The position numbers were made by a program, and so were the translations under genes. Below the pieces are notes generated by a model. The model had not been told where the DNA came from, did no database searches, and saw only the letters and a list, made by a program, of their open reading frames with translations. From Cristatella mucedo (lineage: Eukaryota; Bryozoa; Phylactolaemata; Cristatellidae), in assembly GCA_009760855.2 (NCBI GenBank), contig WPIO01000015.1:2711001-2775000 (forward strand): DNA of 64,000 nt, given 5' to 3'. Position 1 is the first letter of the stretch; every line of letters starts with the position of its first letter. This document shows positions 30,869-42,844 of this stretch, piece after piece.

Positions 30869-31815
30869 GCTTGATAAACAAACCAGGAGTAACATGGTTA
30901 GGGGTGACATGCCCAGAGTCAGCACGAAAATGTGGTTAGAGGCCGCATGCACAGTGTCAGAACCCATAAGCACATGAAGGACGAATCACAGGGACCCACT
31001 TAATGCTGTCCTAAATAGGTGTTTTCAAGTTCTTTTTAAATGTGGTCAAGTCAGGGGAAGTTCTGACGCAGGTCGGGAGGGAGTTCCAGGCTTTGGGAGC
31101 ATACGAACTAAATGCACGGTCTCCAAAGGATTTGAGGTTTGTATGAGGAATTTGTAGACTGTTGGATTCCGAAAAGCGGGTGGTACGATGCTTGGCCTGG
31201 TGGGGGAGTAGATCTGTGAGATAGGCTGGAGCCAAAGAATGAAGTGACCTAAAAGTGATCGACAAAACTTCGAAGTTGATCCGTTGCTTGACTGGTAGCC
31301 AGTGCAGGTCGGCGAGAAGTATTGTGATGCGGCAACTTCGAGGCTCACGACAGACAAGCCTTGCTCCTTTTGCACCAGCTGCAATCGGCTGATCGCATAT
31401 GCCGGTAGGCCAGTAAGCAGTGAGTTGCAGAAGTCGAGACGGGATGTCACGAATGCATGGACCAACTTAGTCGTGGTATCCTTATCTAAACAATACCGAA
31501 TTTGAGCAATGTTAGATTTGACTTTGAAACTGACGTGGTCGTCTAATAAGAGGTCACTTTGGAACATGACACCTAGATTTCGAGCTGATTCAACAGGAGA
31601 TGTGCTTCCGGAGCCAATTTTGAGCGTCAGCCTTTCCAATTTCTGAATTACATTGGGTTTGCCCATAACTAGTAAGTTGGTTTTGTCATCATTTAGTTTT
31701 AGAGAATTTGCTGCCATCTAAGTGCGGATGTCATCAATACATGCAGCAAGTGAGTTTAGAGAATTTGTGGTGCTCGAAGGCTTGGAGGGATCAAAGCAAA
31801 GGTACGAGTGAGTGT
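30869..31815 (-). mobile_element. LINE-1 3' half, - strand
   Basis: The - strand encodes the end of an L2/CR1-type reverse transcriptase ORF. Blocks in order are 'LKLNDDKTNLLVMGKPNVIQ' (31690s), 'ESARNLGVMFQSDLLLDDHV', 'LVHAFVTSRLDFCNSLLTGL', 'LHWLPVKQ' in a shifted frame, 'SLHSLAPAYLTDLLPHQAKH' and 'FSSYAPKAWNSLPTCVRTSP'. The UTR follows, but the terminal tail is missing, ending at CTTGATAAACAAAC where it meets the + strand tail. At least one frameshift (near 31340) breaks the frame. The catalytic RT palm is upstream and absent. Confidence 0.85.
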
Positions 31816-31819
31816 TAGA

Positions 31820-32940
31820 CTGCCGTTGTGAAGTCTAATGATTCTAATAGAGACGTAGCAAGCAGTGTAGTGGGACTACATAGTCTGGTCTGGGGAAGTC
31901 TGTTGTCCCCGAAGTCTTTGGTCGAACCGCCAAAAGGCTTACGATGCTTTGATGTGAGGTTTAAGAACCGCAACTGCATCTATTTGCCATAACCTTGCCA
32001 TTTGTGAAGTTGTCACGCAATCGTAGATCACGCAAAGTCAAATCTGCCATACAAAAATAATGCTTGGCCATTTGCACAATCTCTAAGAGAACTTGCACTA
32101 TTTGTGAACTTTGCAGCTCGTTTCTAGAGAACCAATAACCAACGGTTAACTAAAAGCAAGGTACCTTGCGAAAATACACCACATTCACGGCCGCTGGTTT
32201 GCAGGACATCACGATTTGTAGCAATTACAATAAGCATCAACTTAACTATGAACGGCTAAGCCAATCATAACTGAGAAAACGTCAAGTTCGCTGGAGTGGT
32301 GTAAAAGCATGTCGCTGTTGGACTGTCTCGACGCGAACGATTCGTAATGAAAGGAATGAAAGAGCCACATGAAAGGACAATTCACTCGTGACGTTTCTAG
32401 CTTCTTAGCTAAATTTCGTCGAAGCAGGTGGTGTAATGGTGATTGTAGCTGACGTCCCAGTCTTAGAGCGATCGTCCTTTTTCAAGAGTACCTGAGATTT
32501 TGTAGTGCTGAAAGAGGGTCAGAGTTCTTACTTGACTTAAGAACCGGTTTGCTCCATCGTACACATGTCATACTGGAGGAGGACACCCAAATTCCGCGCA
32601 GAGCGTCTAGGAAAATATTGAATCACATTGAATTCCAAAAATACTGATGTCTTCGATCAGCCATCTCCTTAACCGCTCCCGGTGATACTTGTGCTGATCT
32701 AGCTGATCACTTCTGTCATCAAGATCGACAAGATCAGGGAGTCCATCTCTAGATGCGCACCGTCTCCTGTGGAGTCACGTCCCTCAATTCCATGCACTAC
32801 CTTATATGTCTGCATTCAAGGAGGCCACGAGTGACCTCATCCTGAAATTCATATCCCAATCAAAGAAGACAACTAGTCATTATCGTTCCCACTGTCCTGC
32901 GTCTACGATGATGCATAGATCTGCTGCTGCCTTGCATAAG
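31820..32940. other. No recognised gene
   Basis: Unassigned; only short open frames and no clear repeat relation. Confidence 0.5.
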
Positions 32941-32949
32941 TAACTTGCA

Positions 32950-33495
32950 TTAATTAACTTTGCATAAATATGTCATTAACCTCAGGTCATGACCTCGCAG
33001 CGCCTTTCAAAAATGCTAAAAAAGTAGTCAGGCCACTACTCAAGAAAGCGACACTAGACCGAGAAATTGAGCAACTTCCGCCCAGTCTCTCTTATAACTT
33101 CCTTTCATATCAGACACTGGAGCGAGTCGTGGCAGACCAGTTGAACATTCACACCTAGCTAGTGAGGTCCAGTCTGGTTACAGAGCTAATTTCTGCACAG
33201 AATCAGTATCGAATCGGGTGTACACCGACCTAATCGAGTGCCTCTCATATCGCATGGGCATCATTAGCTCTGCACTGCTTTGCGTGTTTCATGCAACGCT
33301 TCAGGTCCCATCTTTCAGGGAGACTCCAGAGAGTTATCGGACAAAGGTCATCTGAAGAATCGCTGAAAAAAGTATGGGGTAGCTCTTGGCTCTGTGCCTC
33401 TTGGTCCGGTTGGTCTGGATCTCTTCGCAAACTCGAATACTCTCCCTCTTGCCGAGCACAATCTAGCTATCCATAAGGCGCAACAAAAAAGGTAT
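32950..33495 (+). mobile_element. Old LINE-1 RT relic
   Basis: The + strand reads in broken frames 'VRPLLKKATLDREIEQLPPS', 'LERVVADQLN', 'FCTESVLNRVYTDLIECLSY', 'LSGRLQRV' and 'QRSSEESLKKVWGSSW'. These follow the order of the RT N-terminal half in this LINE (the intact copy reads 'QRSSEVPLKYGVPQGS'). Numerous stops and indels mark it as older than the other copies. Confidence 0.7.
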
Positions 33496-33499
33496 TATT

Positions 33500-34205
33500 A
33501 TTAACAGCAGCCTCGTAAAGATGCTGGATCACGATGGGAGTGAATGAAAGATTGAAGTGGGAAGCAGGGAAGCAGTAGATTTAGACATCTCCTAAAGACA
33601 ACTGGCTGACTGGGTTTCGGAGGCTAGTAAGTAACACATTTAATTCATTAGGAAAGCGCCATAAGAGAGAGAACTTGGTCTCGTTACTGACAATTAACAT
33701 CTGCCGTAGGCATGATTACTCCTGGTAGGTTTTCACCCTTAGACTCTCTAACTGTCAATTTGACTAGACTGTCAATTTTTCCTAACAACATGTAAGGCCG
33801 AAGGCTCGGCGGAGGAGGTGTAACCTGCCGCTTACCGAGCGCCGTACTGCCGAATGCGGCTCGATGCGCGTCTACACAGGCCGCCGCAAAACTTATCCTT
33901 ACTAAAGGGGGTTATGAGTCCTTGGCGGCGCGAATCGGAAAGCGAGACACACGAATAGGCGATCTTACTGAGCTTTAGTGGCAAGCGCACAATGTTGCTT
34001 CGCGTCTAGCTCAGTTTTATCTCCACACTCCTCGCAGGCTTTCAGCAGCACAGGTGTCGGAAATACGGGAATACGAAATAATTAAATAAATAATCTCGCG
34101 GGGGAAATACGTCCTTGCGCTTAGACTACGTGCATCTATAGTGGGGAGCGACCCAAATAGATGCAGGAGCCCGAACCGACGGAAACTGGACCCTGGCTGA
34201 CTACG
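33500..34205. other. No recognised gene
   Basis: 33790-33910 is locally GC-rich. No domain or repeat identified. Confidence 0.5.
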
Positions 34206-34213
34206 GGGAACTA

Positions 34214-34462
34214 AGAATAATAATAATAATGCACTTGATAAAGCGCCCTCAGAGAACTCAATCTCTCTCTAGGCGCTTTACATTTGCTTCAAAGGGAAAT
34301 GCAATTGAATGGTGAGTAATATCATGCTTGATAAGTGAACAAAATGAATAACAAGGTTAGAGGTGACATGCACAGGGTCAGCATGCAAATGTGGTTAGTG
34401 GCAGCATGCACATTGTCAGCACGCAAAAGCACATCAAGGACGAATCGTAGGGACCCACTAGG
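34214..34462 (-). mobile_element. LINE-1 3' UTR fragment
   Basis: A TAATAATAATAAT tail, GCACTTGATAAAGCGCCCTC and the full ~240-bp 3' UTR to GGACGAATCGTAGGGACCCA, with no coding part. It ends abruptly at a non-LINE GCC TTCC boundary, a typical 5' truncation. Confidence 0.9.
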
Positions 34463-34464
34463 CC

Positions 34465-35595
34465 TTCCTCCCTCGCTGTAAGAGAAGACGAGTCCCGCAC
34501 ATAGCGGCGACGGCCTCGAAACGGCGAGCCGAAAAAGAAGGGCAGGAGCCCGAAGCGAGCGTCGCTCTACTCTTAAATACCTAGCCGAGACGATGGGGCA
34601 TGAGCTTGGCGGTGTCGGGCCCGGCATCGTGGGTCGTTACGGTCAGGACTAAATAACCGTCGCTCGAACGCCGGATGAGCAACCCCGTCCAGCTTGAATG
34701 CCGAAAAGGTTCAAGACGATCCTATTTCTACAGAGTTGTGGCCGAGATTGACAGGTCAGCCAGCAACGACCAGCTGCTCCTGCGGATGGCAGACCGATTC
34801 TAAAGGCAGAATCATAGCAGCTGGTCCCAGAGCTTCCCGGCTCGCTCTTAAGCTCTTGCTCTCTCACCACACTGCTGCTCCTCTCTGGCTCACTGCTCCA
34901 GGACAAGGGAGTTTATCGCCACCGAGCAGTTCTTGTTCTAGCTAAAATTGAGGCAAGGCTAGCGCACCGCTACATAATGAAGCTGGAGACACGGTCGGCT
35001 AGATTGCATCGACGGTCGCTAAGTGTGATGCTAACTTAAGTGCGGTTAAGAAGATCGATTTTTTCTATTCCGTATCTGTGATTGCACAATGCTGGTATGG
35101 CAGTTGTGCCTTGGTTTACTGTAGATGTTTGAGTAGCTTGGAATACTAAGTGCAAGCTTAAAAAAGCAAAAGTCAGGGTGGCCGGTCCATCGATTGGTAT
35201 GCGAGGATTACTGTATACCAGTCTGCAATAGCTGAGGTCAATCAAGTCTGTCTTGGAGCGGGCGTACACTTCGCTTAGTCAGGGTGACTCGTTAATAACT
35301 TCGAAAAGCACTGAGCTACATCATTCCGCTAATGAGGGTAGGTCAGACAGAGGACTCCGGCAGAAGTGGCGATGGAGATATTTTCTATGAAAACCTCCAG
35401 TATCGAGGTCCGTAAGATTTCACGATTCAAAGAGAAGAGTTGTTGATAAGGAAGGGCAGATCCTACTACAGAGATCCGCATGTGGGCAGAAAACGTGCGG
35501 AAACTGGTGATATAATTAGATGTGCACGTGTGCAATCGCGGCAGAATATCCGATCTAGAGTTCGTCATTTGATGCAGTAGGCCAATGCACTAGCC
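34465..35595. other. No recognised gene
   Basis: Short open frames only (up to 101 codons, partly LINE UTR). Nothing identified. Confidence 0.5.
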
Positions 35596-35601
35596 ATTAT
35601 A

Positions 35602-36100
35602 TAATAATAATAATAATAATAATATTGCACTTAATAAAGAGCCCTCAGAGAACTTAATCTCTTTCTAGGCGCTTTACATTTGCTGCAAAGTGATACGCAA
35701 TAGAATAGTAAGTAAAATCATGCTTGAAAAACAAACAAAATGAATAACATGGTTAGGGGTTACATGCACTGGGTCAGCATGCAAATGTGGTTAGTGGCAG
35801 CATGAACAGTGTCAGCACGCATAAGCACATCGAGGACGAATCACAAGGACCCACTAAATGCTGTCCTAAATAGGGATGTTTTTAAGTTTCTTTTAAATGT
35901 GGTCAGGTCAGGGGATGTTCTGATGCAGGTCGGGAGGGAGTTCCAGGCTGTGGGAGCATACGAGCTAAATTTTAATGATAATAATAAGAATGATATATTC
36001 ATTTAGCACCCCTGTTAGAGGTGACATGCATAGGGTCAATATGCAAATATGGTTAGTGGGAGCATGCAGAGTGTCAACTCACATAAGCACACAATGTAAT
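35602..36100 (-). mobile_element. LINE-1 3' end, with a second UTR scrap
   Basis: 35602-35972 has an (ATA)n tail, UTR and about 60 bp of the ORF end ('FSSYAPTAWNSLP'-like). At 35975 it abuts AATGATAATAATAAGAATGA and another UTR piece (GAGGTGACATGCATAGGGTC ... CAACTCACATAAGCACACAA), an overlapping partial second copy in the same orientation. Confidence 0.85.
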
Positions 36101-36104
36101 TCCC

Positions 36105-36765
36105 AACGAGTCGCCGGTTTCTGCACCAGCTGATGATGAGGCGCACAGACCGGAATGCTGATCGAAGGGAGGTCTGCCCCCGCGGCATGGCTGCACAGGT
36201 GCATCACACCACCTGCGAGATACGCGGGCGTGCTCCACAGGAGCGAATCGAGCAAGCCGCGCTATCGGCCGTGATGGTTGCACTCTAATCGGCTGACCTT
36301 GACAGCAGGTCGCTTAGTTTGCTTGCTCCAGCCTATCCATCCGTCCGGCCTGCTTGCACTCTCCTCGAGTGCACTCTCTCTCCACTCTCTCCTCAGCTTC
36401 CAGTCGTCTAATCATGCATCGAACTAAATTGAAATTTCTCGGTAATCAGACTTTGAGTTCATAGACACCGAAAGCCTGGACGTGCTTCCGGCTTCCGTCG
36501 CACCTGCGTCGACTTTTCGCGCATTTTAATTTTCAGCTATTGTCACACTTGTACGGCTGAGCTCTCCCAGAAACTCTGTGATATTGCCTTGGTTTTGTTA
36601 CCTTGCTATCTTACTTATGCATGATTCCGTGCATGTTACTCACCCGAGGATATGGCTTCAAGGCCAGTGGCCCCGAGTCTCTTCTCCTGTATTTCTGCAT
36701 GGCTATCAGAGAAGGGTGTTTGTGTGCTTTTGCATACTTGTCTAAGCACGGTCCTTGCTAGTTAC
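36105..36765. other. No recognised gene
   Basis: 36330-36400 is pyrimidine-rich (CTCTCTCTCC). No feature recognised. Confidence 0.5.
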
Positions 36766-36770
36766 TATCC

Positions 36771-38480
36771 ATAATAATTATAATAATGTACTTGATAAAG
36801 CGCCCTCAGAGAACTTAATCTCTTTCTAGGCGCCTTACATTCGCTGCAAAAGGAAATGCAATTAAATGATAAGTAAATCATGCTTGAAAAACAAACTAAA
36901 TGAATAACATGGCTAGGGGTGACATGCACAGGGTCAGCATGCAAATGTGGTTAGTGGCAGCATGCACAGTGTCAGCACGCATAAGCACGCGTAGGACGAA
37001 TCACAGGGACCCACTAAATGCTGTCCTAAATAGGTGTGTTTTTAAGTTCCTTTTAAATGTGGTCAGGTCAGGGCATGTTCTGACGCAGGTCGGGAGGGAG
37101 TTCCAGGCTTTGGGAGCATACGAACTAAATGCACGGTCTCCAAAGGATTTGAGGTTTGTACGAGGTATTGGTAAACTGTTGGATTCCGAAAAGCGGGTGG
37201 TACGATGCTGGGCCTGATGGGGGAGTATGTCGGAGAGATAGGCTGGAGCCAAAGAATGAAGGGACCTGAAAGCGAGCGACAAAACCTTGAAGTCAATCCG
37301 TTGCTTGACTGGTAGCCAGTGCAGGTCGGCGAGAAGTGGAGTAATGTGGCAACTGTGACGCTCACGACAGACAAGCCTAGCTGCGGAGTTTTGCACCAGC
37401 TGCCATCGCCTGATCGCACATGCTGGTAGGCCAGTAAGCAGTGAGTTGCAGAAGTCGAGACGAGATGTCACGAATGCATGGACCAACCTAGACGTGGTAT
37501 CCTAATCTAAACAAGCCCGAATTTTAGCAATATTATGAATCTGAAAATAGGCAGATTTGACCGAGGAGCTGATATGGTCGTCTAACGAGAGGTCGCTTTG
37601 GAACATGACACCTAGATTTCGAGCTGATTCGACAGGAGATATGCTGGCAGAGCCAATTTTGAGCGTCGGCCTTTCCAATTTGTGAATCACACTGGGCTTG
37701 CCCATAACTAGTAAGTTAGTTTTGTCATCGTTTAGTTTTAGAAAATTTGCTGCCATCCATGTGCGGATGTCATCAATGCATGCAGCAAGTGAGTTGAGAG
37801 AATTTGAGGTGCTCGAAGGCTGGGAGGGATCAAAGCAAAGGTACAACTGAGTGTCATCCGCATAGAAGTGAAAGCCTAGATTGTGCTTGGCAATCACATC
37901 AGCAAGAGGCAGAGTATAAACCGTGAAAAGAACCGGACCTAGCACGGAGCCCTGAGGTACTCCATATTTCAGAGGTACTTCAGATGATCTTTGTCCATTC
38001 ACATCTACTCTCCAACTGCCGGCTATGGCACATCTTTTTCAGTGGTCCTGAACTGCTACTTCTATGCTATTCACTACCTCAACTGCTCCCCTGACTCTGC
38101 TATGCTTCCCACTTTCTCTTTGTTGCGTGAGACGAAGTCTGTTGGCTACCGAATGCGTACCGAAAGCCGCTTAGGCTGTGAGTGCGCTATACAAAACTGT
38201 CCTGCGTAACACCCACATTGTATTTATGACTTTGTGGAGTTACTGACGGAGATACATTACATTACATAACATTCACGTCAATACTCTGGAGTCTCCCACT
38301 GAGATAGGACCCGAACCACTGCAGAGCAGTGCCAGTGATGCCCAGGCGAGATGAGAGGCACTCTAGAAGAACTTTGTGATCGATGGTGTCAAAAGCTGCC
38401 GAAAGATCGAGCAAAACAAGCAGTAGTCATTGGTCATTGATTGTCTTGCAGCGAGCTATAAAGGGCCAAGTTTTAGACTT
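36771..38480 (-). mobile_element. LINE-1, longest copy (L2/CR1-type), interrupted
   Basis: This is the best LINE-1 copy. On the - strand, from 5' to 3', it starts with '[20 protein letters not shown]' and '[17 protein letters not shown]' (38400-38270). A LINE-2 insertion follows (38011-38267). Then come 'QRSSEVPLKYGVPQGSVLGP' and the catalytic 'FYADDTQLYL' box (about 37870-37840), 'LKLNDDKTNLLVMGKPSVIH', 'ESARNLGVMFQSDLSLDDHI', a stop near 37502, 'MVHAFVTSRLDFCNSLLTGL', 'LHWLPVKQRIDFKVLSLAFR', 'FSSYAPKAWNSLPTCVRTCP', the UTR and a TAATAAT tail. The RT active-site Asp pair is intact. The endonuclease domain is absent (5' truncation). The family ending in short tandem repeats with this ORF layout fits the L2/CR1 group. 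Confidence 0.9.
38005..38268 (+). mobile_element. LINE-2 3' end nested in LINE-1
   Basis: It carries TCTCCAACTGCCGGCTATGG, TCCCACTTTCTCTTTGTTGC, GCGTACCGAAAGCCGCTTAG, CGTAACACCCACATTG and GGAGTTACTGACGGAGATAC plus an ACATTACATTACAT tail. It lies inside the LINE-1 ORF. The host phrase CATTCACATCTACTCT on the left reappears as CATTCACGTCAATACTCT on the right, a likely target-site duplication of about 16-18 bp with later divergence. So LINE-2 transposed after this LINE-1 copy landed. Confidence 0.85.
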
Positions 38481-38484
38481 TAAT

Positions 38485-39980
38485 TTTCTTTGGGCGCAGT
38501 GCAGACCAATTACTAGTCCACACGGTGGCGAAAGATAGCTGAGAAATCAGTGTCCGCAATAGAAATTGTTACACAGCCCTTTTAAGTCTCGAAGAAAGGT
38601 TTGGCTGCCTCTCCGACTGTACCGACATACATGTCTTTTTCATCCTTTCCAAGACTTACGTCTATGGACGCAGTCATAACTAAGCCAAGACGGAGATCAG
38701 ACCTTGAACTTTACAGAAGTAAGCCAAACAAGAAGGTTCCTGGTCATGTCGGACGGCCAGGCTGCCCAACATGACCCTTTAGGCTGATCCAGGAGGCCAG
38801 AGCCCCCTTCTATATCCATGGATACATAGGATCCTGGAAGCACGGTGGCTACGCGGCCTCAATTGACTGAAAAGCAGCAGTTGTAGTGGTGTCAACCAAG
38901 GTGATATCAAATGCGTGTATTTCCTGTCCATATGCCCATGGCTAAAGCTACATATATACAATCCAACTTCCAACGATATTCATAACCCCCATTGACAATC
39001 TTGGCTAAGATTTAGTAGAGATTGTCATGACTAAGTCGGGTTATTTGAAGGCATCTTAACACTTAACTGCATCCTGGAAGCAACGCCCGATTAATAAGTT
39101 TAAAGCATTTAGAAGGCTTCAAACTAGTACTGAATTCGATATCTATTACGTATTCCAGATTACGAACGGGATAAGAAAGTGCATGTAAAGCTGAGTTTAT
39201 AGGATCCAAGGATCCAATGTTCACGACATTCTCTCCAAGGAATACGAACATTGAAGCAGCTAGGGAAAACTTAACAGCGAGTATGTCACATCAAAGAAGT
39301 CTGACGAATGGAACTGCTAAAATATAGCTCACGAGTATACTACGACTACAAGTATCATATTCAGAAGATGTTCACGGTAATAGCCACTTGGGTTTACAGT
39401 AAGCTCCGGGGGACAGGAAGAAGAAACTGCTTATTCTTGTTGGAATAAGTAGCTCAAGCCATGGAGCCTAGCGCTGTATTAGATCGCCATCCTCGACGGA
39501 TGCAAAGCGATTGATGAATGCAGCGTTCACTACCGCCAGATTAGTTGCAGGTAATTCTTCGCATTGGCTCCTCCCTAGCTAGATATGATTGAAAGCGAAC
39601 ATTTGATTTGCACAAGAGCACTTGCCTTGTGCCAGCTGATCATCGCTGTATGTGACAGTGTATATGGTCAGATCGGGGAGGCGGAGTGGGAGCGTATAAT
39701 AGGCATGCCGCTCGAGGTTTCACGAATGTAAAGCACTAATCTCAGCGCGCGGCTGTCTTCTTAGCCCATGTGCAACTGACTTGCTATCTCTTGCACTGGG
39801 CTTAGTGTACCGTTTAAAAGAACTTACATATCTGGTTCTCAACCATTATGATTCAGGAGCCGCAAATAATCTCAAGTATATCATACGATAACTACTTAGG
39901 CATGTACACGTATAAATACGCTTTATGTAGCGTATTTAACTAGATCGAATGAATTCTAAGTAAACTTATGTACTTAATAC
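38485..39980. other. No recognised gene
   Basis: No open frame above 75 codons and no repeat relation noticed. Among the least repetitive stretches of the window. Confidence 0.5.
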
Positions 39981-39984
39981 AGGG

Positions 39985-40150
39985 TCAGTCTTAGCTGATA
40001 TAACAGTCTCATTTATGTAGTAGCAAGTGAGCCTCAAAGGTTATCGCCCCGCCACTAGCAGTGGACAGCCGTTAGCAGTGGGAAACTGCTTCGGGAATCC
40101 GGATCTGGGTCGTGAAGTTTGAGCCCCTTACCTCTAGGCTAATTTCAAAT
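39985..40150 (-). repeat. Degraded SINE-B copy
   Basis: TCTTAGCTGATATAACAGTC followed by TCATTTATGTAG parallels the - strand SINE-B tail at 55815-55842 (TCTTAGCTGATTTAACAGCC, TCGTTCGTATAGCG). The remainder is highly diverged and rests only on position. Confidence 0.5.
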
Positions 40151-40154
40151 GTAG

Positions 40155-41210
40155 CCTTGACCTTGAGTCTGACTTGTTGCTGCGTTGACTCTATCTACAT
40201 CAAGCAGCTCCACGAATACATACAAAGCAGACAGGGTCGGTAGCCGCTACGTCATTCCTCTCCTCCCCCCCCCAGTCACGACCCCTGGGTGGGGAGAAAA
40301 GAGGGAGACCGTGTGTGCGCATGCATCCTGGAACTGGCTCTAGTGCTGTCAGGCAACTGGCCACGAATGTGCTCTTTGACCAGGCACGGTAGCAGTTGTC
40401 GCATCATCGGGTGAGCTAGCAAAAACAGTGAGCCGAGCGCGGGGAAATCGAAGCGATTACTTGCGCGTCGACCGGCTTCCGGGCTCGTAATTGACAACAT
40501 TTAAAGCTAATTGCCAGCAGCAGCTGGCTTAAATGCCCATTGCGAAAGCATTGAAGAGTCAGAATCGCAATTTTAAAGCGTAGAACTATTTAGAAAATGT
40601 CCGGATATTCCTCTTGTAAAACCGCACCGAGAAATGCCGCCGCACAGTACATCAAGGAGATGGAGGAACAGAGCCGACGAGCCCATGCTGCCGTCGTTGC
40701 AAGTATTTAGGCTTTACCTCGGAAAAGAGCTGAGTCACGTACACCTCTCAGCCTTATGGGTAGGAGAGCCGCCTCTCTCGCGGCAGTAAGTAGGACGCGC
40801 CATCTGTATCAAAAACAGGCGTCAACTTTTAATGTTGGTGTTGGAGGAGCAAGGATGAACTAAGCGTAGAGTCTCGACAACTCTAAAGTCGATGTAGGTC
40901 TATGAAGTACGTCAACCTACTTCTTCGCTCTTTCGACGTGTCAGGCGGCGTATGTCCAAGTTCGCACTGACTTTTATGACCGATTTTTCTTCAACGTTAA
41001 GCGTCAACCTTTTTAGTGGTATGTTTCGTGAGTAATGGGTTATAACTCCTATTTATATTTATGCTAGCTGTTTTCGTGCCCTTTGTGTTCAAACAGTCAT
41101 TTTTAAAAATGTCGCTAACGAGGACCAAGTGTGCTCAATCAAGCTTTGGGAACCGTGAATATGGCGAAATATTAATTCCGCTGAGTTAGCCTAATAGTAA
41201 TAACGTAGTA
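40155..41210. other. No recognised gene; poly-C run
   Basis: A 9-base C run at about 40265-40273. Short open frames only. Confidence 0.5.
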
Positions 41211-41214
41211 ATGA

Positions 41215-42105
41215 TAAGATGTTTGTATAGCACCTTCTGAGAACTAAATCTCTTTCTAGGCACATGCTTTTAGTTCGTATGCTCCCAAAGTCTGGAACTC
41301 ACTTCCGACTTGCGTCACGACGTCCCCTGACTAGACCACATTTAAAAATAAACTAAAAACGCATCTATTTATCACAGCATTTAGTGGACCCATGAGAGTT
41401 GTCTTTTACGTGCTTATGCGTGCTGACAATGTGCTTGCTGCCACTAACCTTATTTGCATGCTTACCCTATGCATGTCACCCCATAACTATTTTATGCTTT
41501 TTATCGTTGAGTATGCTATTACTAACCTTTCGATCGTGCTTCGTTTGCAGCAAATTTGAAGTGCCTAGAAAAAGATTGAGTTCTTTGAGGGTGCTATGTC
41601 AAATTTATTATTATTTTTTTTTATTTAGTATGATGTAAGGGAGGAATGTCAATATTGCGAGCGTCAGCACGCATAAGCACACAAAGGACAAACTCACACT
41701 GACCTGGAAAAAGTTGTGAGACACGAGGGTTTTTTAGCATCTGTTAAAATTAGGGCAAGTCGGGGTGTGGCGAGCCGTCAGTCGAGAATGAGTTCCAGGC
41801 TTTTGGGAGCATACGAACTAAAGGCATGGTGAAAACCAGAGCATTTGAGGTTTATTCGAGGCACAGTTGAACAACGACCTGGGTCAAAAGAGCGGGAGGT
41901 AAGACACCTAGCCTGACTGGGAAGTCGTTCGGATAGGTAGGCTGGAGCAAGTAAATGCAAGAACGTAAAAGTCAATGGCAAAACCACAAGGTCGATGCGG
42001 TGCTTGATGGGAAGCCAGCGCAGGTCGATGAGGCTTTTTGCAAGCTGGCTACCGCGACGCCCACGACATAAAAGCCTGGCTGCAGAGCTGTGTACCTACC
42101 GTAAT
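41215..42105. mobile_element. Cluster of three LINE-1 3' fragments in alternating orientation
   Basis: 41221-41262 is a - strand terminus (TAGCACCTTCTGAGAACTAA, ATCTCTTTCTAGGCAC). 41268-41625 is a + strand 3' end (TTTTAGTTCGTATGCTCCCA through the UTR to ATTTATTATT). 41650-42100 is a diverged - strand ORF end ('FLHLLAPAYLSERLPSQARC', then 'HAFSSYAPKSLELIL'). The last differs enough from the others to represent an older or different subfamily. Confidence 0.8.
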
Positions 42106-42109
42106 GGCC

Positions 42110-42655
42110 CTGCTGCATGGGCCAGAAGACCTCGTTACGTATGCTGAGTGATCTGAGCCTTGGGCCTGCAGCCATGACCGAGCATGAATGGGCGTGATGC
42201 AGCCACGATGCAGCCCGATACACTACTACTAGGATGAGCCCGATACACCGGCGATACTCCTGGCTCATCCTAGCTGCACTGCTGCTAGTATGTCTTATCT
42301 GGTCTCTAGTTAAAGGAGCTTCGCATGCGCTTGCCAAGGGATGGTCGAGTCGAGGGAGCATCCGCTTTAATATTTCATTCACCAATTCTAGCTCTTCGAA
42401 ATCTGTCCGCAGCTATTTATCCGCGTGTTTGATCCAACTACAATAGGCCGCCCGCCAAGTTGGCGGCTATAGGAAGACACGTCGTTTTTCTTTTATCTGA
42501 ACCATTAAATATTAATCATGTTTGGCACACTTCTTCCGGGGTATCGCAAGGCTGCCTAGTTGCCATTTTAGCCTACCGCTGCGGTGTATGTCACTTACTG
42601 CAAAATGTGTCTTATGTCACTCACTGCAAAAAGTGTCTCCGTCGGTATGCCTCTC
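42110..42655. other. No recognised gene; short inverted repeat
   Basis: AGGATGAGCC (42231-42240) and GGCTCATCCT (42262-42271) form a 10-bp inverted repeat, with CCCGATACAC repeated directly nearby. No gene recognised. Confidence 0.5.
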
Positions 42656-42659
42656 CATC

Positions 42660-42840
42660 GGCAATTTCGCAAAGCCGAAAAGACCTAGTGGGTATCTTGT
42701 GCAACCAAGAGAAATTGAGAAGCATAGCTGAGGCAGTAGGGCAGTCACGGAAGTGAGTTGCATGGAGGTAGCAGCTCCGGACGGCTAGAAAGGATGTGCC
42801 ACAGTTGGTAGACGATGTCGTTGCGTGCACACATTCAACT
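42660..42840 (-). mobile_element. Degraded LINE-2 3' fragment
   Basis: AAGAGAAATTGAGAAGCATA, GCTGAGGCAGTAGGGCAGTC, GAGGTAGCAGCTCCGGACGG and CTAGAAAGGATGTGCCAC match the LINE-2 3' region at 48040-48170 with many changes. Confidence 0.65.
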
Positions 42841-42844
42841 TTTC

